A stretch of 64,000 bases of DNA from Allacma fusca (taxonomy: Eukaryota; Arthropoda; Collembola; Symphypleona; Sminthuridae): the NCBI GenBank assembly GCA_947179485.1, contig OX359246.1, forward strand, positions 51,935,632 to 51,999,631. Direction: 5' to 3'. Shown here piece by piece: positions 54,300-64,000 of this stretch (its first letter is position 1; each line of letters begins with the position of its first letter). Below the pieces are notes generated by a model. The model had not been told where the DNA came from, did no database searches, and saw only the letters and a list, made by a program, of their open reading frames with translations. Position numbers and translations under genes: made by a program.

Positions 54300-54735
54300 C
54301 TATAGCTTCTCCCATATCTGAAACCGTTGCATATGTTAATTTGCCAAAAATTGAGAAACAAATGGTACTACACAACACCGAAATTCTATTTTGGAGAAAA
54401 TTCTTAGACGATGTACTTGCAGTTGTAGAGAAATCCACTACTGAAAATATCCTCAATATGTTGAATTCATATCATCCCCAAATCCAATTCACCATTAAGT
54501 GCGAAGAAAATACTCGAATCCTATTTCTGGACGTTCTCATCATTTACGATTTAAAAATTAACATTAAAACTAAGGTGCACCGAAAACTCATACATACAAA
54601 AGGTATTTGAACTTGTTTTCATCATACATCCCAAAAGATATCTGTGGTCGATCACTCGTTCATTTTCCTTTAAAATTATGCCATGAAAATATCTGAAAGA
54701 AATGTCCCACATTAGAAATATTCTAAAAATGAGAA
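54300..54735 (+). pseudogene. Penelope-like RT fragment
   Basis: Plus-strand reading SPISETVAYVNLPKIEKQ (decayed motif B region), FWRKFLDDVLAVVEKST (motif C, here LDD), LNSYHPQIQFTIKCEENTRI, LFLDVLI and KVHRKLIHTKGI. This is the order expected in Penelope-like RTs (..PFLDVLI..VYRKPTHT..). Frameshifts follow (ISVVDHSFIF). It differs from the element at 15834, so at least two Penelope-like lineages are represented. It runs directly into the 21-bp minisatellite. Confidence 0.75.
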
Positions 54736-54744
54736 AGTTCTTCA

Positions 54745-55400
54745 AAGATTATGGAAAATACTTCACAAATTATGGAAAGTATTTCACAAATTACGAAAAG
54801 TAGTTCACAAATCATGAAAACTACTACACAGATTATGAAAAGTACTTCATACATTATGGAAAATACTTCACAGATTTTGGAAAATACTTCACAGATTTTG
54901 GAAAATACTTCACAGATTTTGGAAAATACTTCACAGATTTTGGAAAATACTTCACAATTTATGGAAAGTACTTCACAAACTACGGAAATGAGTTCACAAA
55001 TCATCGCAAGTACTTCAAATATTATGGAAAATACTTTATACTTATTACCTACAAATTATGGAGAATACCTTACAAATTATGGAGAATACCTTACAAATTA
55101 TGGAGAATACCTTACAATTTATGGAGAATACCTTACAAATTATGGAGAATACCTTACACATTATGGAGAATACCTTACAAATTATGGAGAATACCTTACA
55201 AACTATGGAAAGTACTTTACAAACTATGGAAAGTACTTAACAAAATATGATAAGAACTAAACATGTTTTGAAAAATACTTCACAATTTATGGAAAGTACT
55301 TCACAAACTACGGAAAGTACTTCACAGGTTATGACAAATGCTGCAAAATTTTGGAAAGTTCTTCACAAATTATGGAAAGTACTTTACACATTTACTCACA
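54745..55400. repeat. 21-bp minisatellite, TATGGAAAATACTTCACAAAT type
   Basis: About 28-30 units of 21 bases. Subfamilies are ordered: ATTATGGAAAGTA(T/C)TTCACAA first, then five units of TTTTGGAAAATACTTCACAGA, then about eight of ATTATGGAGAATACCTTACAA, then mixed AAGTACTTCACAAACT. The period is a multiple of three, so frames stay open (a 169-codon frame of ENTSQI(L/M) heptads that shifts to a NYGEYLT phrase). The coding appearance is probably a by-product. Confidence 0.9.
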
Positions 55401-55670
55401 ACTCTTACGGAATTCTCCAAATTTGATGATGCAATTTCAAATACATTACGTGGCCGGACTTCAACGTGTTACCTGGTCCATCACACCCGTTTAATATGTA
55501 TTAGCAGTCAAGTAAAGTCATTTAATGTTTTTTATTTATCATAAAAAATATATAAATCAATCAATAAAAAATTAGAAAGTTGAGGATAACTTAGGTGATA
55601 CAAATCAAGCTAAGTACAATAAAGACTTGATGCGACATCTTTGCACAAATTAAAGGAAGAAGGCTGTTCA
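55401..55670. other. Spacer, no gene seen
   Basis: Short non-coding stretch between the minisatellite and the LINE remnant. Confidence 0.3.
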
Positions 55671-55671
55671 A

Positions 55672-56790
55672 ATGGTAGTGCAAAGTACAATGAGGTTACC
55701 AAGTTGTTCAATACAACAAGAACCAATATTTTATCAATATAGTCAACGATGGAGTCTTGGTAATGATAGGATATTAGATGAATATGGTCCAACAATAGCA
55801 GACAGCGATCAAGAATTGGGTAATCAGGATGCCGATATTTCCGAGGATGAAGTAGCTAATTCGTTGAAAGGTATTAATGAATTATTATTATGACACGTCT
55901 CCTGGATTAGATAGAGGGACAAATCGAATGACAGGAATTATTATTTGCAAGTAGTTTATTACTACGACTTTCAACATTATCATCAAAGTGAATTTAGTTT
56001 GCGAATCATTTCGTAGAGCTCACACAGTTTTAATTCCACGGTAGGGTTTTTTGAATTAAAGACCTATATCAATTTTATAAATATTACGAAGATTTATAGA
56101 AACAATATTTGGAAAGCGTTTCAGATCATTCATGCATTTAAATGAAAACCAAAGAGGATTGCAAATATACCAGGATGTCATATTAACACAACCATCACCA
56201 ATGGAATTATTTCAATTGCAAAACTGAGGAAGTCTTCATGTTGCATTTTTGTTTATGTAAACAAGGCTTTTACAGAAGGTAGAGACAATCATATTTGTCA
56301 ATGCTATGGTCACACTGATTCCATCAGCACTGCGAGAAATATCAAAAACTTTAATAGGAGGCAACTCAGAACTCAAATAGAAAATTCAAACTCAGAATCA
56401 TTATCAAAGCAAATAGACGTTAACAAAGGAGTAATTCAAGGAATGCCCAAGTGCCCATTAGAATTCAATATATTTGTAGATCACATCCATAATGAATTAT
56501 CAGAACATGAAATTATCAATGCATATGGATTTGAAATTCATTTTAACATTGCTAAAGTGACAAATATGTGAATTGCTGATGACTTGGCTGTGATATCTGA
56601 ATCTGTAGAAGGAGCACGTGAGTTGGGGGAAATAACTTTATTAAATATGGACAAAGGCTGACACAGTTCGAATTCATCAAAATGCAAATCAATATAGTCG
56701 ATAGAGATTGATACGAACATGACATTAATTGATGTAAATTTTATCACACAAACAATTCGAGAAGATGAATCCATAAAATATCTTGGTTGT
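55672..56790 (+). pseudogene. Non-LTR retrotransposon RT remnant
   Basis: Plus-strand frames give SEDEVANSLKGI, then YYYDTSPGLDRGTNRMT (the SPG.D block at the start of RT), FKTYINFINITKIYRNNI, HLNENQRGLQIYQD, VNKGVIQGMPKCPLEFNIFV (motif B, R.GVPQG.PLSP-like) and IADDLAVISESVEGARE (motif C, ADD). Each block is intact, but at least six stops or frameshifts separate them. No endonuclease is adjacent. Confidence 0.75.
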
Positions 56791-58740
56791 TGATTTCAAT
56801 AATGAAATTATGTTTGATATTCAGTATTAATTATTTGTATTCTCATTCTGAATAGACACAGTATACACCAAAGACAAGAGACCAATTAAACTAAGAACCA
56901 AAAATTGCAATTGAACCGCTATAACTCCGTTTCCTTATAACGTCAATTGTTGAGTGATTTATTGGTGTGGTTACAAAAAGTCAACTGTAATAATATTCTT
57001 TAATACGCATCTAAAATACTTTCATTGGAAAAAAATAATCATCTCGTCTATCAAGTATCCTTAATTTTTAATTTCTTAAACGATATGTAGTAATCGGTTT
57101 CTCAAAGTTCTTACTCAAAAAAACTCAATCGAAAGTGATCAATATGTTGTCAAATGCTTTTGTACAGCGCATATACCATTTTGCCTCTTTGCGATGATCT
57201 TTTTTCATTCATGCTTATCATTATTATGATATTGCGAATTTATTAAGGATAGTTTCAGCCGATGTTCATATCATCCTTAGGTGATACACGCAAATATCTG
57301 AATACTTGTCGCTATTAAGTTAACAAACTTCTGAATCTAAAGACAACATGCACAAGCGCTGTATGAGGTGTATACAGGGTTGGAAATCCTTAAAAACTCT
57401 TTTCAGTAAGCAGTGTTTAACATTGATCAGATTATTCTACTATGTTTACTCATACTGTATTAGAAGAACAATTCATAGCAACCCATTATTATTAACTTGT
57501 ATTATTTTACACCTATCGACACATCGTACTGAACTTGTAACTACAATTACGAAATAACGTTTTCAAATACAACTCATGACATGTCGTTATAATATCTAGA
57601 CGCATCCCAAATAAAGAGCTTTTAATGCTTGTTGGAGAGTTTCTTGAAAATGTAGATATGGAAAGTAGAGTAAACAAAGCAAAGTTATTGAATTTTTTGG
57701 CGTAAGCTGTAGGGATGCTTGCTTTTATTGAAAAATTGCTTTTAAAGGCTATGCGCTCCCCAGTCACTCGAATTGTATAGGATCCGACATGTAAAATCTA
57801 TAGGATAAAAGTATCAGATTTGCAGACGATATCTTAAACGATTTTACTACAGGATAGTATATTTTGCATTAGTTACTAGTCCCAACCTCGTATGGGATTT
57901 TCTCCAACTTGTCCTATAGATGAAAATTTCTAACTATCTTATGGACTTCTCTACCTCTACTCCATTTTCCTTAAAAATTACAACTACATAACTATCTTTA
58001 CCGCAGTTAATTTAATTTTTAGACAAGTGTAAATAGTATCAATATTTACAATTGTCTAAACAATTAAGGTAACTGCCATTGACATTTGCATACATATACA
58101 TCTCCTCAAATTGTCATACAGCGTACGCTGTAGTTCTATGTGGAAACAAATTAACACTTTAAAAAAATAAAATTGCATCCACGAGTTAATAAATTCACGT
58201 AGGAATTAAAAACAAACAACAATCACACACTGGTTATATTTCCCAATCGCCCACTGGTACTAGTTGTAAGTTAAAATTGAAACAAAATAAAGAACATGTA
58301 ATTTGATTTGGCGTCCATCACAACCAAAGAACATGTGAACGTCAACTGCTGTTGATGAAGTATGGAGAAATTGGCGGTTATAATCTATGTCTTGAACAGA
58401 AGTGAGACATCCTTGGACCCAGACCGTCTACATCACTTTATATTCAGCCCAAATTTTAACTGATTTGAACCATTGTAATACTATCTGAACTACCAAAAAA
58501 TTTACACAAGTGACTAGTGACAGCTTATTATCAGGTTACAAATCGAAAATACTAGACAAAACAACATTCGGAGCTATTCCTGAGGAAAATATTGGGCCAT
58601 TTACCGGAGGCTGGAAGCCGTATGCAGTACAACGGAAAAGTTTAATCTATCCCAGCAAGAAAAGGACGCAGTCAAATAGCTAAGTCCAATAATTCTGAGT
58701 ATACGTAGGCCGGCAACCATAATTCCCTGTCATTTTGGTC
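56791..58740. other. Intergenic sequence, no gene recognised
   Basis: AT-rich. Around 57145-57195 there is a short match to the core of the CAGAGCTATGCA MITEs (AATGCTTTTGTACAGCGC, ACCATTTTGCCTCTT). About 57600-57715 reads as a possible coding fragment (PNKELLMLVGEFLENVDMES) of unknown origin. Confidence 0.35.
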
Positions 58741-58800
58741 ATTAGCTAAGTGATACTAGCACCATCGAATTTTGTCAACCCAGGTCAAAGGTCAACCAAC

Positions 58801-59331
58801 ATGGCGGAAAGCCGAAACTCATCCAAATCATCAGCCCGAGGTCTAAGAGCGGACAAAAGGAACCACGTAAAGGCAGCAAAGTTCAACCTAGAGGAGTTTC
58901 TTGAAAAAATAAATGTACGCTTGCAGGCACTAGAGGAAGAAAATGTGCTTTTGAAGAAACAAGCAGAAATGAAATGCGGGGCATTGAGTGACAAAAACGA
59001 CAAGGAGTATGACCGCCAAAACATGCGAACAAACAACATTATGCTCTCCGGACTTAATGAAGTAAACGACAAGTCAACTCCCGAAGAAACGAAGAAAATA
59101 GTAGAAAGATTCATCAAGAGCAAACTAAAAATAAGTGAAAAACTGTCTTTCAAGTGTGACATTATAATACCAAAAGGAAAGCAAACCAATACATCGAAGA
59201 CGACTCCAATAGTAAAGTGCAGATTCCAGAATGTGAATGACTCCAATAAGATAAGAGCTACAAGGAAGGAAGTAATTAACTCGTTAATCTGGATCAACGA
59301 AGATTTAACCCCTTGGAAGTTGCTCAAGTAA
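58801..59331 (+). CDS. Non-LTR retrotransposon ORF1 protein
   Basis: Open frame of 176 codons from ATG (MAESRNSSKSSARGLRADKR) to TAA. It has a basic N-terminus, a coiled-coil stretch (FLEKINVRLQALEEENVLLK) and a C-terminal region (RTNNIMLSGLNEVND.., IVKCRFQNVNDSNKIRATRK, LIWINEDLT) resembling the RNA-binding half of LINE ORF1 proteins. Such proteins coat element RNA. It is immediately followed by the endonuclease part of ORF2. The ORF is intact, but the element as a whole is truncated. Confidence 0.75.
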   Translation: MAESRNSSKSSARGLRADKRNHVKAAKFNLEEFLEKINVRLQALEEENVLLKKQAEMKCGALSDKNDKEYDRQNMRTNNIMLSGLNEVNDKSTPEETKKIVERFIKSKLKISEKLSFKCDIIIPKGKQTNTSKTTPIVKCRFQNVNDSNKIRATRKEVINSLIWINEDLTPWKLLK

Positions 59332-59339
59332 ACTACATC

Positions 59340-59935
59340 CCGGGACTAAAACCAAAATCAACCTGAAAATTCGCCTGGCCCCTAACACAAGACTTCCGCA
59401 TTTTCTTCTGGAACTGAGATGGAATCACAACTCTGAGAAACTTAATCCCTAAGGAACTTGGAGAAATTACATCAGAAATAATATGTATAAATGAAACGTG
59501 GTTAGAATGTGAAAACCCCAAGTTGCAAAAACTGATTAGGGATAATTATACAAATATAACTTCAAAGCCAAAAAGGTCTAACATCAAAGGGAGGGCAAGT
59601 GGAGGTCAGCTTATTTTAATCCAAAACAGCATACTTGAAACGTCGGAATTAATTCACAACGAGTTTGGATTTATTGTATTACGTGTCCAGTTCAAAGAGA
59701 AAAGGATCCCAAAGTTAATTATTGTTTTTGTGTATATTCCACCAGGAAATGACTCTGAATACTTAGTGAACAGATTTCACGACATTTTAATTGATTTAAA
59801 TAACAGATTCTCCTCGTGTAATTTTTTTATAGCAGGAGATTTCAACGCTTGAGGTGGACATCTTAATAATGCAGCAGAAATTAGCAATCCAAATCTTACA
59901 GACGTCAGAAAATCCATGGACTCTAAAGTTGTTAA
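59340..59935 (+). pseudogene. Non-LTR retrotransposon ORF2, APE-type endonuclease fragment
   Basis: RIFFWN, stop, DGIT..ITSEIICINETWLE gives the N-terminal endonuclease motifs (Asn and the catalytic Glu in ET), then GGQLILIQNSI, FVYIPPG and FFIAGDFNA (the GDFN motif). TGA codons at 59370, 59417 and after GDFNA, and a drift into non-coding sequence by about 59935, break it. The catalytic C-terminal SDH motif and the whole RT are missing. It is truncated where the BEL/Pao LTR appears to begin, so the retrotransposon may have inserted into this LINE. Confidence 0.75.
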
Positions 59936-59962
59936 GCTCTTATATTTAAACAATATGGAGCA

Positions 59963-60253
59963 TGTAATTTAATTCGGTGGTTAACGAAGCGTTTTTGAGA
60001 ATAAGTTTTTTAATCAGAGAGCTAATCCAAAATACGTCAATTTAGTATCAATGTCAATGAGCTATTGCCATTCCTTTCTTAAATATTCTGATTGTTACAT
60101 TCATTTAAACTGACTTTTCATTTAGCAGTAATTTCAATATTAATAATAATTTCTATAATTTTTAAATTATAGAAACATAAATTCTAAATAAAAATGCTTA
60201 TTCAACTTCCAAATAATTAAATTACATAGCACTACGCAGTTTAGGATTCAACA
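59963..60253 (-). repeat. Putative 3' LTR of the BEL/Pao element
   Basis: On the minus strand, the purine-rich TTTCAAGGGAGCCAGAA precedes TGTTGAATCC, a plausible polypurine tract and LTR start at 60253. A TG on the plus strand at 59963 is a possible far end (CA on minus). The 5' LTR is outside the window, so this cannot be confirmed. Confidence 0.4.
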
Positions 60254-60281
60254 TTCTGGCTCCCTTGAAATGCTTCGTATT

Positions 60282-60830
60282 TCAATTTATAGGTAATTGG
60301 CAAATCTTAGTTATTGGTCTTTTGATAACTCCTTCAGCGGTTTTCAATGTTACCACTCGCACTAGTCCATCTGTACCCGGATGTACTTCCGTTACCCGAC
60401 CCAGTTTCCATTTAAGCGGTGGAAAACGTTCATCCTTAACCAATACTAAGTCATTAATAGCAATATTTACTTGCTGCTTTAACCACTTGGGTCGTTGTTG
60501 CAATCTCGTGAGGTACTCCGAACTCCATCTTCTCCAGAAATTTTGATGCAACTTCTGAACCTTTTTCCAGTTATTATTACACGTCGTATTATTGTCAACA
60601 AAGGTAGAATCTGCACGAGCTGTGATTGTATCCCCAATCACAAAATGCCCAGGTGTCAATGGTAATAGGTCAGTTGGGTCATTAGAAAGAGGAGATAGAG
60701 GACGCGAGTTTAAACACGCCTCGATTTGAATGAGTAATGTATTCATTTCCTCATAATTAAAAATCTCATTCCCTAACACTCGTCGTAAATGATGTTTGAG
60801 AGATTTGATGCCTGCCTCCCACAATCCGCC
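60282..60830 (-). CDS. BEL/Pao integrase C-terminal region (DUF5641)
   Basis: Minus-strand frame HFGGLWEAGIKSLKHHLRRV, NTLLIQIEACLNSRPLSP, LTPGHFVIGD..FWRRWSSEYL and DLVLVKDERFPPLKWKLGRV with a final PGTDGLVRVVTLKTAEG. These are the end of the BEL/Pao integrase core and the DUF5641 domain, in the usual order. The frame is intact to its stop at the polypurine tract. The start is the tail of an internal deletion: the preceding sequence belongs to the region before integrase. Confidence 0.88.
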   Translation of the reverse strand, partial: GGLWEAGIKSLKHHLRRVLGNEIFNYEEMNTLLIQIEACLNSRPLSPLSNDPTDLLPLTPGHFVIGDTITARADSTFVDNNTTCNNNWKKVQKLHQNFWRRWSSEYLTRLQQRPKWLKQQVNIAINDLVLVKDERFPPLKWKLGRVTEVHPGTDGLVRVVTLKTAEGVIKRPITKICQLPIN

Positions 60831-61148
60831 AAAATGTAGGATGTATATATAAAGGATGTTTCAGAAGTTCTCCAGCGGTAATTCCTCTAGATATTCAATC
60901 TGCAGGATTTTCTGTCCGAGGAACTAATAGAAGCTTCCAATACACGAGCCAACAATAATTCAGCACAGTTCTAATCTCGGAAGTGAAACTGACCTAGTGG
61001 GCGCCACTTTCGATATAGCTACTAAAATTTGTGGCAACGATTCTTCGGTCTGTTTTAAATATATTACAGCTCCATAAGCTGATTCCGATGCATCAGAAAA
61101 CCCAAAAAGCTGAAATTTTAAATACGAAGCTTTAATAATGCATCGAGG
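60831..61148 (-). pseudogene. BEL/Pao RNase H start and deletion junction
   Basis: Minus-strand reading FGFSDASESAYGAVIYLKQ, AISKVAPTRSVSLPRLELC (RNase H first Asp and the VAP..SLPRLEL block), then after small frameshifts ITAGELLKHPLY. This passes within a few codons into HFGGLWEAG, so the Zn-binding and DDE catalytic parts of integrase (several hundred residues) are missing. Confidence 0.8.
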
Positions 61149-62133
61149 TTAGCTTATTTCTTCGAGCACATCTAAACTTGATATATACTTCCGCCAATTA
61201 GTTTCCACTTCTTGATCTACCACATCGTCCCAATCCAATTTATCTTTCCACAATTGCTCGTATATAATTTTCGCCGAAATCGTCACCGGTGCAAACCAAC
61301 CAACTGGGTCAAAAATCTTACCCATGTCTGAATTTATGCACCGTTTAGTTAAAATTTCTCGATGTTTTGGTAATTTTACAATAAACTTGAATTGATCCCG
61401 CATAGGATGATAACTCAGACCAAGAGTTTTAACGGAATCCGATTCACCGATTCGTAAAGGTAAGGCTGTTTCTCTCATCGAAGCAGGTACCGACATGAGC
61501 AATTCGCTGCCATTACTGATCCATTTTCGAAGATCTAAACCCCCTTTGCACATCATATTAATGAGTTTCTGTTGAATTATCAGCGCATGTTCTCCATCTT
61601 CATGAGATGACATAAGATCGTCCATATAAAAAGCTTGCTTTGTTACTACCGATGCATCGGGAAATTCTTCGGTCTCATCATCGGCTAACTGCTGCAAACA
61701 TCGTTTTGCTAAATACGGTGCAACTGATGTTTCGTATGTTACCGTAAGTAATCGATAATGCTTAATTGGTTCTTCACAAGATTCTCGCCAAAGTATACGC
61801 TGAAACTTGCAATCATCTTTGTGGGTCCAAATCTGTCTAAACATTTTCGCAATATCAGCTATCAATGCTACAGGATAAAGTCTAAATTGAATTAAAAAAT
61901 CGAATAGATGGTATTGTAATTTCGGTCCAGTCATCAAACGATCATTCAAAGATACATTTGTTGATGTTAGTGCCGATGCATCCAAAACCACTCTGTTTCG
62001 TAGTAGAACTGTCCTCTTTAATCACAGCATGGTGTGGCAAATAATATACTTCTCCAGTTGGCTTTTGAATTTCAGATTCAGAAATTTCTTCTATGTGACC
62101 CAATGCAATGTAATCCCGCATAAAATCCACATA
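61149..62133 (-). CDS. BEL/Pao reverse transcriptase
   Basis: Two overlapping minus frames joined by a frameshift near 61980. YIALGHIEEISESEI, YLPHHAVIKEDSSTTK and VLDASALTSTNVSLND lead to the RT motif with ALIADIAKMFRQIW (catalytic Asp). QAFYMDDLMSSHEDGEHA is the YMDD motif. DLRKWISNG, SVKTLGLSY and GKIFDPVGWFAPVTISAKI are the standard BEL/Pao block after RT. Only the frameshift breaks it. Confidence 0.88.
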
Positions 62134-62700
62134 CTAATTTTTCAAAACTAGGTTACATGCCAGTTTTTTCTCCATCATCTTCAAACGTTGTTCTGCCATA
62201 TTCACTGAAATTCCGAGTTGAGGAACATTTTCACGAAATGGCAATCGTACAATATATCTTCCATCTACTGCTCTTGCATGTGTCAATACAAAGTGCTCCT
62301 CACATTTCTTATCTTCAGTAGTCAAAAATATTTTTCGAGGAATTTCTTCCAGTTCCCAATATTTTTGCATCATTATTTCAGTATTGCAATTGGAATGATG
62401 AATAGTAATAGATCGGCTGAGTGATTGGGAAGGACAAATTCCTCCTACTATAAAACCCCATACAGTACGCTGACCCACTGGACGGCCTTCCTTTCCTGTT
62501 AATCTGCCATCATCCATACATCATAGAACACATCCGCACCCAATAACACGTCGATACAACGAGGTGTAACAAATGAAGGATCCGCCAATGGGACATGCTT
62601 CAGATGATCAAATTCAGAAAATTTTACTTCATTCTTCGATAAAAGACAAGTAATCTTTGGTAATACATATTCATTGACTTGCATTGAAAATTTCTTCTTA
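62134..62700 (-). CDS. BEL/Pao pol, protease-RT linker region
   Basis: Minus-strand frames SEFDHLKHVPLADPSFVTPR, IDVLLGADVFYDV and GRPVGQRTVWGFIVGG, which are the conserved post-protease segment of BEL/Pao pol (IDVLLGADV.., Q.T..GW.. patterns), then KYWELEEIPRK. One frameshift lies near 62515. Confidence 0.8.
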
Positions 62701-62720
62701 AGTTTGGATCTTAACTCAAA

Positions 62721-62936
62721 TTACACAATATACTTGGCTGTGCCTGCGTGACTTCCTCCAACTCCAGATATTTCAGTATGCGTTCTGACTTTTTTCAACC
62801 CCAGAAATTGTGTCACATCTTTTGAAATAAAGCTAACGTCCGCACCAGGATCTAAAAGAGCTCTAAGTTGTTGATTCTCTCCTCCTGAATTTTGTATCAA
62901 AATCTTTACAGTTGTCATCAACGCTCTATTTGACAC
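62721..62936 (-). CDS. BEL/Pao aspartic protease
   Basis: LRALLDPGADVSFISKDVTQ is the retropepsin active site in the form DPGAD, followed by FLGLKK and the ISGVGG flap-like block. In the same order as the pol regions to the left. Confidence 0.85.
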   Translation of the reverse strand: MSNRALMTTVKILIQNSGGENQQLRALLDPGADVSFISKDVTQFLGLKKVRTHTEISGVGGSHAGTAKYIV

Positions 62937-62981
62937 AGTTGCAGTGTGTGCGGAAACTGACGCGACAGATGGCGTTTGATC

Positions 62982-63995
62982 TTAATGTAATAGCGTGTTG
63001 TGTTTTTGTTTGCACTGGCGGCAAGAACCACCCCAGCCACATTTAATTACATCATGACCTGTCTTGAGGCGATTAAAACATAAATGTTTCTCTTTTACAC
63101 AGTTGTTTCGGTCAAAGACATTCATGTCAATGAACGTTTTGCATTGATATACCAGATGTGTCTCATTACAAACGGGACATAAATTATTAGTAATTACTTG
63201 ATGTACAGAAACGTTGTTCCTATCATTTGCCTTTTTGATCGGTGTTTCCTTCACATCATTGGTTGAGGAAGACAAAATGATACAACGTTCGTCTAAAAAT
63301 TCTATGAGTTCTGACCACTTCGGCATATTATTTCTTCCAAGTTTTGCTTCCCACAGTTCTCTCGTTTCTGACTCAATCCTTTCCATTAGTAAAAATGATA
63401 TCCAGTAATTCTCACCTGCTACAGCAATTTCATATCCCATAGTCTTTAGAGCCAATAGACATGATCTGGAGTTATCCTTTAAGGATCGTAGACCTAAGAA
63501 ACTGTTCTCCTTAACGCTGTTTGACTAACAAATTTTACAATTTGTGTCCTCACTAGTTCACGATCATTTTGATAGCGTCTTTGGAGAACATTCCAAGCTT
63601 CTTGATCATTATCGTCGGAGATAGAGTAACCTTGAATAAGTTGCAAAGCATCTCCTCGTAGTGCCCCTTTTAAGTACTGCAATTTTTGAGCACCGCTTAA
63701 CATTTGGTTGTGAACAATCGCTCTAAATAAATCCGAGAATGCAGTCCATTCCAGATAACTCCAATTTTGGCAATTTCACAGCATCATTAACTTGATTCCT
63801 TGGGAATCTTTTTGATTGTATTTCATCTCTATTTTCAGGTGCTAATGTTGCTAACTTCGTTCTCAACATCAACTTCACTTCATTATATTCATCATTGATT
63901 TCATCAAAACCTCCTTCATACTCGTCTTCGTCATCGGAATCGCATGTATTCAAAATATCGTCAGAACAATTTTTCAATTCAATCCACAATTCTTG
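62982..63995 (-). CDS. BEL/Pao gag, C-terminal part, continues beyond the window
   Basis: Minus frames VKLPKLELSG (63770 region), AQKLQYLKGALRGDALQLIQ, AWNVLQRRYQND, a zinc-knuckle series (CPVCNETHLVYQC, CFNRLKTGHDVIKC, CRQCKQKHNTLLH) and an acidic start of the visible part (DDEDEYEGGFDEINDEYNEV). Frameshifts lie near 63480 and 63710. The N-terminus lies beyond 64000. The order gag, protease, RT, integrase on the minus strand is as expected for BEL/Pao. Confidence 0.85.
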
Positions 63996-64000
63996 TAATT

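Noticed and set aside
54723-55260. Heptad-repeat protein encoded by the 21-bp array
   Set aside because: The frame is open only because the period is a multiple of three; similar frames are open on both strands and no start context or flanking exon supports it.

Overview
The window is AT-rich metazoan nuclear DNA, most likely from an arthropod and probably an insect. The evidence is spliced genes, dense and diverse animal transposons (hAT, MULE, BEL/Pao, copia, Ty3/gypsy, Penelope-like and non-LTR elements, and a DUF4806 element), and two minus-strand exons of a fibronectin-III/transmembrane protein resembling FNDC4/FNDC5. No bacterial gene organisation, CRISPR or rRNA is visible. One 200-base assembly gap lies at 15065-15264. 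Almost all recognisable coding sequence belongs to transposons, most of it broken. Layout from left to right: a GGGTAC-repeat element end (288-571); a 4.7-kb DNA transposon (814-5540) with two plus-strand genes, a six-exon DUF4806 gene and a transposase-like gene, both interrupted by stops; a run of short non-autonomous elements and minisatellites (7186-13348); a Penelope-like element with inverted arms, hammerhead-ribozyme-like ends and an RT/GIY-YIG ORF (14865-17448); more nested short elements (18152-21705); FNDC-like exons (21777-22358); decayed hAT, copia, gypsy and LINE fragments among further short elements (23068-37287); a nested stack (37905-41441); a decayed MULE (44509-46867); two small basic-protein genes or gene remnants (47607-50083); a Penelope-like RT fragment running into a 21-bp minisatellite (54300-55400); decayed LINE sequence (55670-59930); and a minus-strand BEL/Pao retrotransposon that runs off the right edge (about 59963-64000). 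The main pattern is a large set of short non-autonomous elements, most flanked by exact or near-exact 8-bp target-site duplications, whose ends follow the hAT pattern YARNG. Their interiors are filled with one short motif iterated in opposite orientation in the two arms, and each family has its own motif (GGTAC, ACTTGACC, GGAAC, AATTCAATTC, GCCTATA, TAACGTTA, ATATCACG and others). They look like simple-sequence DNA but are discrete insertions, several nested inside one another. The only support for a host protein-coding gene is the FNDC-like exon pair and, less certainly, the small spliced ORF at 48971-50083.
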